Origin: Planctomycetia bacterium
GTDB lineage: Bacteria > Planctomycetota > Planctomycetia > Pirellulales > UBA1268
DNA: 12,833 nucleotides
Assembly (NCBI GenBank): GCA_009919445.1
Contig: RGBY01000051.1
Location: 1-12,833 of the forward strand
Direction of reading: 5' to 3'
Positions 7,607 to 12,833 of this stretch are shown here, piece after piece. The notes beneath the pieces are model-generated. The model made no database searches. It saw only the letters and a list, made by a program, of their open reading frames with translations, and was not told the DNA's origin. The position numbers were made by a program, and so were the translations under genes. Every line of letters begins with the position of its first letter. The first letter of the stretch is position 1.

Positions 7607-8683
7607 TCAGCGAACACTCCCACTGGCTCCCTGCCGAGCCGACCGTTTTTGTTGCCGCCGGCTTTCGTAGGCCTCCCGCCGTTCCACTAGATTTTCGACC
7701 CGGGCAGAATCGACGATGTAAACCGCTGGGTCATCGAGCACGAACGGAGTCGACCACGAGTGCCCGTCGTTGAGATTGCAGGCATTGAAGAAGAACGAGT
7801 TGAGCCGCTCCGCCTGAAAGCCATAAGGGTACTGACTTGTGAGATAATCAGCCGGTGTCAGGTCATCGACCCCTGGACTGGCAAAATAGTGCACCTGACC
7901 ATCTGCTGACAACGAGATGCCAAAGGTCCACCAGCCAAACTGTTCGGCTGGAATGTCCTTGACCCGAAAATCAATGCCACGGCGGTCCCCCCGAACCTTG
8001 ATCAACGCAGAGTCAGCCTCGACTCCTTTGGACGTTTCGCTGCGAAAGTGAATCCACATGCCCGGCCAGTAGGGCTCGACCACCGGAGAGCTGCCGACTG
8101 CAAAGAGTCCCCGATTGGGCTCCATCGTGGTGGTCCGCAGGCCGACGCGAATCCCGAAGTGGGGTCCGCTCCGATTCTCCCACTCTGCAGCCGGTGGTAG
8201 CCAAACTCGGACGACACAACTAGGGATTTCTCGAACCGGAATCTGGGTCCCAAGCCGCGTGGTAATGCCACAGATGAGATCATCCTGTTGCACCGCCAGC
8301 GAATAGGTGCCCGGGACCCCTGAGTGCAGCGTTCGTACGAGCAGGGCATGACGGCTACCCGGCAGACCACCGGCGGGGGTGCGGATGACTTCCAGCATGT
8401 CTGGCTGCCCACGCTCTGGGCCTTCCTGCAGGCGTCCATTGGCCGAGCGGCCGAGAGGCCCGCGGGCCATCCCATCCTCTTCACGGGAACTTTTGGGATG
8501 GGCGTGAAAAAAGGTCCAGTCCTCATCCTCAAAGATGTCTCCGAGGTAATCGATTTTCTGGCCCCGGCCAGGAACTGGAACAAAAGCCGAGGGAAACGCT
8601 TCAGCCGCCGACCCAAACGAATCAAGAAATCCAACAGAAAGGAGACCAGCCAGCGCCACCAGGCGCACCGAGAAACAGTTCAT
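7607..8683 (-). CDS. Secreted protein of unknown function, planctomycete style
   Basis: A 358-residue protein taken from the ATG at 8683. This start gives a clean signal peptide: SVRLVALAGLLSVGFL core (5-20) and a likely cut after SAAEA (25-29). The same frame stays open up to a GTG at 8914, but that 77-residue extension is poorly organised, would overlap the plsC stop and would bury the signal peptide, so I reject it. The mature part looks like an all-beta protein: a FEDEDWTFFHAHPKSSREEDG stretch (51-71), TPAGGLPGSRHALLVRTLHSG (102-122), QQDDLICGI (132-140), YWPGMWIHF (205-213), WWTFGISLSADGQVHYFA (251-268) and FFFNACNL (297-304). The order recalls secreted, lectin-like (LamG/concanavalin-type) folds, but I cannot assign a family. 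The tail (333-358) is very basic. The stop at 7607-7609 lies 18 bp from the copA stop in a convergent arrangement. Confidence 0.8.
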   Translation of the reverse strand: MNCFSVRLVALAGLLSVGFLDSFGSAAEAFPSAFVPVPGRGQKIDYLGDIFEDEDWTFFHAHPKSSREEDGMARGPLGRSANGRLQEGPERGQPDMLEVIRTPAGGLPGSRHALLVRTLHSGVPGTYSLAVQQDDLICGITTRLGTQIPVREIPSCVVRVWLPPAAEWENRSGPHFGIRVGLRTTTMEPNRGLFAVGSSPVVEPYWPGMWIHFRSETSKGVEADSALIKVRGDRRGIDFRVKDIPAEQFGWWTFGISLSADGQVHYFASPGVDDLTPADYLTSQYPYGFQAERLNSFFFNACNLNDGHSWSTPFVLDDPAVYIVDSARVENLVERREAYESRRQQKRSARQGASGSVR

Positions 8684-8897
8684 CGTGCCTACTATCAGAA
8701 GTGGGGGGAGAAACAGACAGAAGGGGAGAAACAGAAACCAACTGCTGACGGCCACCGCCACTTGGCCGCAAGAAATGCAATCGGCTCTCCCCAGCAGTCG
8801 GCATTGGTCGCGACACGACCGCCGGTGCTGTCCGCACAACGCGTTCAGCCCGAACACGGCCGGCACGCCGCTGCTCAGACCATGAACGTGATTGCCA
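8684..8897. promoter_or_regulatory. Spacer upstream of the secreted-protein gene
   Basis: 214 bp between the plsC stop (8898) and the ATG at 8683. It is long enough to hold a promoter for the secreted-protein gene, so that gene may be transcribed on its own. I see no good -35/-10 pair. The only structure is the purine-rich repeat at 8705-8735, which reads as a pyrimidine-rich leader on the coding strand. A weak TAGG lies 4 bases before the ATG. Confidence 0.35.
8705..8735. repeat. 13-bp direct repeat at 18-bp period
   Basis: GGGGAGAAACAGA occurs at 8705-8717 and 8723-8735. On the coding strand of the downstream gene it is TCTGTTTCTCCCC twice, in the 5' leader of the secreted-protein gene. 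It is either a slippage duplication or a paired binding site. Confidence 0.75.
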
Positions 8898-9623
8898 TCA
8901 GTTCCCGTGCTCACCCGCTAAGGGCTGTCCGGCTCGAGTCCGGCGGGCGCGGCGATCAAGTTCTTGAAGTTCACGCTCACAACGCTCGACTAACTGCCGC
9001 TCATCAAGCATGGCTACTTCTGCCGCCGGAATCACCTCTCCGAACTCCAGTCGAATCCGACCGGGCCGAGGCAGCAGCCGAAAGCGAGGCCAGCATTCGA
9101 AGGCTCCCACAATTGCCACCGGCGCAATCGGCACGCCGGCCCGCTTGGCCAGAAGGGCAAAGCCACTTTTTAGCGACCCGAGCTCACCGGTTGTGGTGCG
9201 GGTTCCTTCGCCAAAAACAATTACTGCCGCCCCCCCACGGAGCCGGCTGATGACGGTCTTCATTGCCTTCACCGTCGAGGCTGTACGGTCAATCGGTACG
9301 GCATCGAGTGCAGTAATCACACGGCCAAATGGCCCAAACTGAAACAGCGAACTTCTCGCCAAGCTGGAAAGCCTGCGGTCGGTGGCCAGTCCGAGAAGCA
9401 GTGGGTCGAGATGACTCTGATGACTGGAGAGCACCAGCAGCCCTCCGTCCCGAGGCAGCCGCCCGGCCCGGCGTAGCCGGAAACCCAGCACGGATATCGC
9501 CAACGTCCGGCAGAGCACCCAGAGCAGGTTGTAGAGCCAACGGCCCCACCAGATCGGATGGCTGGTCGTCACGGTCGCCGTCGTAGCCTGAGCCGCCGGT
9601 TTGTCTGCTGGCTGGTGGGTCAT
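8898..9623 (-). CDS. plsC: 1-acyl-sn-glycerol-3-phosphate acyltransferase
   Basis: A 241-residue membrane-associated acyltransferase that should add the second acyl chain to lysophosphatidic acid to make phosphatidic acid. Family motifs occur in order: HX4D box SSHQSHLDP with H68 and D73 (catalytic), AVPIDR (108-113, motif II), FGEGTR (137-142, motif III, where Gly138 replaces the common Pro) and VPIAPV (164-169, motif IV). A hydrophobic stretch near 30-48 could anchor it to the membrane. The length is normal for the family. The ATG at 9621-9623 overlaps the cmk stop as ATGA, and AGGA lies 6 bases ahead, so translation is probably coupled to cmk. The cmk-plsC pairing is a gene order I associate with several bacteria including planctomycetes. 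The C-terminal tail (224-241) is basic and polar. Confidence 0.93.
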   Translation of the reverse strand: MTHQPADKPAAQATTATVTTSHPIWWGRWLYNLLWVLCRTLAISVLGFRLRRAGRLPRDGGLLVLSSHQSHLDPLLLGLATDRRLSSLARSSLFQFGPFGRVITALDAVPIDRTASTVKAMKTVISRLRGGAAVIVFGEGTRTTTGELGSLKSGFALLAKRAGVPIAPVAIVGAFECWPRFRLLPRPGRIRLEFGEVIPAAEVAMLDERQLVERCERELQELDRRARRTRAGQPLAGEHGN

Positions 9624-10315
9624 GGTCGGTCCTGCGACGGGGTCTTGGCTGCGCTGGTGAGTCCACGGCCGCGGGCAAGTTCAAGGATCTGCTCGACAAC
9701 CTGTTCAAGCGTGAGTCCATCGGTCTCAATCACAACCGCGTCGTCAGCTGCCCGCATCGCGCCAACCGGACGGCTGCGGTCCCCTTCGTCACGCTGTGTC
9801 TGCGATTCCAGGATTTCCGCGACGGTCGGGCCGACCCCTGGCCGGCTAGCCTGCTCACCATGCCGGCGTCGCGCCCGCTCCTCTGGTGAGGCGACAAGAA
9901 AAACCTTGAGCGGAGCAGACGGAAAGACAACGGAGCCTTGATCGCGGCCCTCAGTGACCACGTTGATTTGCTGGGCCATGTTCCTCTGGAGCTGCTTCAT
10001 GGCCTGTCGAACCGGGGGTGCATCAGCCACGGGCCGGGTTGCTGTGGTGATGCGGTCTGTACGGATTTCTGTCGAGATGTCGATTCCGTCAAGTTCCACA
10101 CGACCGTCAACAAACCGAATCGGGAGGCTACCGGCCAGGGTTGCCAGCCCTTCCTGGTCGGTCAGTGGCACCCCCTTGTTGAGTGCCGCCAGGGCGACGG
10201 CCCGGTACATGGCCCCGGTATCCATGTAGCACCAGCCAAGGCGAGCCGCGAGCCGCCGTGCCGTGGAACTCTTTCCGGCACCTGCCGGCCCATCAAGGGT
10301 GATGATCATTGCCAA
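9620..10315 (-). CDS. cmk: (d)CMP kinase (cytidylate kinase)
   Basis: A 231-residue cytoplasmic nucleoside monophosphate kinase that turns CMP/dCMP into CDP/dCDP with ATP. With numbering from the TTG start, the P-loop GPAGAGKSS is at 9-17, DTGAMYR at 32-38, GRDQGSVVFP at 123-132 (commonly GRDIGTVVFP), the ERARRR lid region at 146-151 and TQRDEGDRSR at 173-182, followed by AADDAVVIET, the usual order for bacterial Cmk. Two starts are possible: TTG at 10315, with GGAG 7 bases ahead, or ATG at 10309 (two codons later), for which GGAG is 13 bases away. The Shine-Dalgarno spacing favours TTG; codon preference favours ATG. The 5' end overlaps the end of the GH38-like gene by about 20 bp and the stop overlaps the plsC start, so the three genes look co-transcribed. 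The C-terminal 15 residues look disordered. Confidence 0.96.
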   Translation of the reverse strand: MAMIITLDGPAGAGKSSTARRLAARLGWCYMDTGAMYRAVALAALNKGVPLTDQEGLATLAGSLPIRFVDGRVELDGIDISTEIRTDRITTATRPVADAPPVRQAMKQLQRNMAQQINVVTEGRDQGSVVFPSAPLKVFLVASPEERARRRHGEQASRPGVGPTVAEILESQTQRDEGDRSRPVGAMRAADDAVVIETDGLTLEQVVEQILELARGRGLTSAAKTPSQDRP

Positions 10316-11375
10316 ACCAGATCTCCAGATCGACCCATTCGTACGGGGTCAGGGAATACTCAACGGCGTCACCGACGACCACCACGCTCGTCTGCTCGCG
10401 GTGGCGGCCCTCTGAGTCGCCACAACGCCTTGCTCGACAGACCGGCTGACCGCAGCTCAGCCGCAGCATCTGCCGTCGCCCCAGCGATTCAAGCAGCCGC
10501 AGCCGTAATCCGACAAGACCCTCTTCATTCCCGCACTGCTCGGCGGCAACAAGCCGGACCCCGCTCGGCAGCTGCAGCGGCAGCGTTTCCGCCGCAAGTG
10601 ACCCAGTGGCAGCCCAGCAGGCTGCCCGCTCTACCGCGTGGGAAAGATCAATGCCAATGGCAAGCCGATAGGTCAATTGCCGGGCTGTCAGATCGGTCGA
10701 CAGCAGCGTGTCAAGCGTATGCGGGCTGCTTCGTAGGTGCCAGGGCAGGCCAGCTGTAAACAGCTGGAGCCGGCTGGCATGAGCATCAGCCGCCTGGGCA
10801 CCACTGCCACGAGCGAGTCCGCCCCCTTCGCTTGAGAGACCAACGAGCCAGGGGGAGCAGATGCGTTGACGCTCAGTCGCCACCAGCTGTGTCTGAACCG
10901 TGCGTTCAACGTCACAAAAATCATTTTCGTTCCAGGCAAACCGACAGGCGAGGAATCGGCTCCATGGGTCAGAATCGCTGCCGGCGAGGGCAGCCGCCCG
11001 CGTCGTCAGGTCAACCGTTCCTTCGAGGAAGACCGCCTGAATGTCGGGAGCCAGACAGACCCTCTGCACAAAGGCCGCGAGATGTTGTCCCTGCGAATCA
11101 ACCAAATGACCACGGCTGACAAGTGTTCCGTCAACCCGATCAATGCTGTCAGCGACCATGGTGGAATAGGCGGGCGGAGGAGCCTGCCAGCCATTGCGGA
11201 CTGTGCTATCAGGCCAGCAAATGGCCAGTTGCTGCGACAAACGGTTTCGCCCGTTGGGCCCACGGCGAAGTGAGACAATGCCACCGGTGCCTTGATGGAC
11301 CCGCACCTGCAGGCCGTTCGCAGATAACGTGAGTTCGTTTTCCTGCGGCTGACGGAAAGGCCACCACGACCCCAA
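10293..11375 (-). CDS. GH38 alpha-mannosidase-like protein, C-terminal part (downstream of a frameshift)
   Basis: This frame encodes the C-terminal beta-sandwich region of a GH38-like protein. Counted from the TTG at 11375, which is only the first start codon in this open frame and probably not a true start, it has TGGI (30-33), NRLSQQLA (44-51), DPWSRFLACRFAWNEND (136-152), LFTAGLPWH (205-213), HTLDTLL (219-225) and a closing TPYEWVDLEIWF (343-354). These resemble the post-catalytic domains of GH38 glycosidases in planctomycetes. The piece preceding it is encoded in the neighbouring frame up to about 11370-11447, so the two parts belong to one disrupted or mis-sequenced gene. The stop TGA (10293-10295) lies within the cmk start region. 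Alone, this part would have no catalytic barrel. I am confident of the family resemblance and unsure whether this fragment is made. Confidence 0.75.
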   Translation of the reverse strand: MGSWWPFRQPQENELTLSANGLQVRVHQGTGGIVSLRRGPNGRNRLSQQLAICWPDSTVRNGWQAPPPAYSTMVADSIDRVDGTLVSRGHLVDSQGQHLAAFVQRVCLAPDIQAVFLEGTVDLTTRAAALAGSDSDPWSRFLACRFAWNENDFCDVERTVQTQLVATERQRICSPWLVGLSSEGGGLARGSGAQAADAHASRLQLFTAGLPWHLRSSPHTLDTLLSTDLTARQLTYRLAIGIDLSHAVERAACWAATGSLAAETLPLQLPSGVRLVAAEQCGNEEGLVGLRLRLLESLGRRQMLRLSCGQPVCRARRCGDSEGRHREQTSVVVVGDAVEYSLTPYEWVDLEIWFGNDHHP

Positions 11376-12833
11376 CCAGCCTGGTGCGGCTGAGGTTGTG
11401 AGGACGCGGCTGCCGGCGATGAACAGCCTGCCGCCGAGAGGGCTTTTGCCGCCTCTCGCCTTGTTTGCACCACAGCCTGAGCCTCGGCCACCAACTGGGA
11501 AACCTGGGTGGCCAGGGGCTCAGCTGCCTCCAGCCCCTCGCGGACTGGCAGTGACGTCAGCGGTGTCATGCGAACGGGGAAGGCATCCCGATCAAAGCGA
11601 ACGGTTTCGGCCAGATGGTCGGTCTCTTCGAGAAAGGTTTCGGGCGTACAGAAACGACCAAACAGATTTGTCCACGAGGCCAGCCTCCGTAGCATGTCAA
11701 ACCAGGGACTGGCCGTCCCTGCATGGTGACAGGCCATGAGTACAACCGTGTGATCATGATCCATGGCGTCACCAAGAGTGACCGGTAACGCCAGCACTGC
11801 GGCGGCACGGCGACCGTCAAAAAGTCGAGGCCGGACCGCGTCGATCCCGTTCGCCGCATCCTGCCACCGGAAACGACTCGCGGCTGGGTCGGGCAGCTGA
11901 CGGCCGTCAAAACTGGCCCAAAGCACCCCCGAGTAGCCCGACTGACTGAGCAACTGCGGTAGCAGCGGGGCAACCGGCCCGGCCTGCTGAGCGTAGATGG
12001 CAGGAGCGACCCCGAGCGTATCCTGCCAGTCTTGTCGCACAGCTGCCAATTCACGTGCGATGCGTTCCGGCGGTGAAAGTGCCAAGGGAATCTCAGCAGA
12101 CAGACTGCCAACTACTGACAGCGTACCTGCCGAAAGCCGCTGCTGGAGTTGCCCATAAATCGTAGGCGGTAGTGTCTTGAGACAGCTCACCGTCTCTGGA
12201 TCAGCCAGCACGGCCGCTGGGGTCGCCTGGCTTAGTTCGACTGGCAGCTCATTGATTGTCGTTGGGCTGAGGAGAATCAGGTCCAGGCACCAGCATTCGA
12301 CGGGATAAAAATGATCACGAATCACCTCAAGACAGCCAAAGGCTTCACCCAATCGGTCACGAGTCGCCTGCTCATCTGCAGTCTGCCAAGCGGTGGCTGC
12401 CGCCTGCACAATGCCGGAAAAGCCAGCCTGCTCCAAATCAGACTCGGCACCAGCCCGCATGCGTCGCGCCAGACGCTGCCCAAGGAGCATTGCCAACCCC
12501 AGCGCAAAAAAGTCTTGGACGATTTCGTCCTGCCAGGCTTCGTGCTGGGAAGCAGAGCCATCGGCAACCACACCCAAGGCCGTAAGCAGGCGGCCAGCAA
12601 GTGCTGGCGACTCCTCTGCCTGCATGAACTGCTGTTTGGGATCAGGCGGTGCGGCCGCTCCAGCAGCGAAGGCCTCGGCGAACCCTGCAGGAACAACACC
12701 AACGATGTCGCCTTCGCGACGCCAAGGCAGCTCGACACTCGCCCAATCCGGCGGGCCGGCAGCAGCCGCCAGAACAGCTGGATGCCATGCTGCCGTCCAG
12801 GCCTCAAGGACAGCAGCCGCCTCATGCTCAGGG
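11006..12833 (-). CDS. GH38 alpha-mannosidase-like protein, N-terminal/central part, cut by the window edge and frameshifted at its 3' end
   Basis: The frame is open from the right edge, so the true start lies outside the window; the ATG at 12625 is internal. Reading from the edge it gives an EAWTAAWHP segment (about 12787-12813), then, numbered from Met 12625, DFFALG (38-43), HFYPVE (105-110), VVGSLSAEIPLALSPPERI (171-189), LLPQLLSQSGYSGVLW (221-236), DAMDHDHTVVL (286-296) and HHAGTASPWFDMLRR (300-314). This order matches divergent GH38 proteins that I recall from planctomycetes, which are predicted to act on mannose-type glycans. The usual metal-binding His-x-Asp near the N-terminus is not in view, so activity cannot be judged. 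After about residue 395-418 the sequence turns Ser/Gly/Arg-rich and loses family resemblance, while the next frame picks it up. The last 360 bases of this entry, to the TGA at 11006, are therefore probably out-of-frame readthrough. Confidence 0.75.
   Translation of the reverse strand, partial: PEHEAAAVLEAWTAAWHPAVLAAAAGPPDWASVELPWRREGDIVGVVPAGFAEAFAAGAAAPPDPKQQFMQAEESPALAGRLLTALGVVADGSASQHEAWQDEIVQDFFALGLAMLLGQRLARRMRAGAESDLEQAGFSGIVQAAATAWQTADEQATRDRLGEAFGCLEVIRDHFYPVECWCLDLILLSPTTINELPVELSQATPAAVLADPETVSCLKTLPPTIYGQLQQRLSAGTLSVVGSLSAEIPLALSPPERIARELAAVRQDWQDTLGVAPAIYAQQAGPVAPLLPQLLSQSGYSGVLWASFDGRQLPDPAASRFRWQDAANGIDAVRPRLFDGRRAAAVLALPVTLGDAMDHDHTVVLMACHHAGTASPWFDMLRRLASWTNLFGRFCTPETFLEETDHLAETVRFDRDAFPVRMTPLTSLPVREGLEAAEPLATQVSQLVAEAQAVVQTRREAAKALSAAGCSSPAAASSQPQPHQAGWGRGGLSVSRRKTNSRYLRTACRCGSIKAPVALSHFAVGPTGETVCRSNWPFAGLIAQSAMAGRLLRPPIPPWSLTALIGLTEHLSAVVIWLIRRDNISRPLCRGSVWLPTFRRSSSKERLT
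11370..11447 (-). other. Probable frameshift zone in the GH38-like gene
   Basis: The barrel part and the C-terminal part lie in frames that differ by -1 on the coding strand. Both frames are open across this zone, so the exact point is uncertain. Two short homopolymers are natural candidates: T x4 at 11444-11447 (AAAA on the coding strand) and C x4 at 11370-11373 (GGGG on the coding strand). One extra base at either would join the parts; at the G run the joined protein would read QAGWGSWWPFRQPQENELTL, a plausible linker. This could be a true mutation, a sequencing error or, least likely, programmed slippage. Confidence 0.7.

Noticed and set aside
8684..8914. 77-residue N-terminal extension of the secreted protein from GTG 8914
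   Set aside because: It would overlap the plsC stop and push the signal peptide far inside the protein. The ATG at 8683 gives a normal signal peptide.
8324..9250. 308-residue open frame on the + strand
   Set aside because: It covers the antisense of the secreted-protein gene, its leader and plsC. The product is His/Arg/Gln-rich with no recognisable motif, while the opposite strand has clear family motifs.
9938..10759. 273-residue open frame on the + strand
   Set aside because: It is antisense to cmk and the GH38-like C-terminal part, both of which have strong motifs. The translation has no family features.
11006..11369. Tail of the GH38-like central frame as real protein
   Set aside because: After the frameshift zone this frame turns Arg/Ser-rich and loses family motifs, while the neighbouring frame carries TGGI, NRLSQQLA and other GH38-type motifs over the same bases.

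Overview
The window looks like a stretch of planctomycete chromosome, probably of the Pirellula/Blastopirellula type. The evidence is the proteins: a Ser/Thr kinase with the short N-terminal segment common in that phylum, two large secreted proteins of a style I associate with planctomycetes, and a GH38-like protein next to cmk and plsC. The DNA is GC-rich, uses GTG and TTG starts, and often lacks a clear Shine-Dalgarno site. Taxonomy is inferred from protein style, not from a marker gene. I see no tRNA, rRNA, CRISPR array, insertion sequence or phage gene.

Left part (1-1835): the 3' end of a CysH-type sulfonucleotide reductase (+ strand) meets, head-on, a Ser/Thr protein kinase on the - strand. 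The kinase carries a degenerate C-terminal receiver-like domain.

Middle (1836-7588): after a 234-bp divergent spacer comes a 1024-residue secreted protein with a barrel-like core between beta-sandwich regions. It is followed by a hairpin, a short gap with small tandem duplications, and a Cu(I)-type P1B ATPase with an N-terminal Cys-rich metal-binding motif. The duplications continue into the first codons of the ATPase.

Right part (7607-12833, all - strand, read right to left): a GH38 alpha-mannosidase-like gene that runs off the right edge and is split by a frameshift near 11370-11447; cmk (cytidylate kinase), which overlaps its end; plsC (1-acylglycerol-3-phosphate acyltransferase), joined to cmk by an ATGA overlap; then a 214-bp spacer and a secreted protein of unknown function that converges on the ATPase gene. 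GH38-like, cmk and plsC look like one transcription unit; cmk feeds CDP-nucleotide supply and plsC phosphatidate synthesis.

I found no convincing new multi-gene system. The points most worth a second look are the kinase with a pseudo-receiver, the broken GH38-like gene, and the cluster of perfect two-copy tandem duplications around the start of the ATPase gene.
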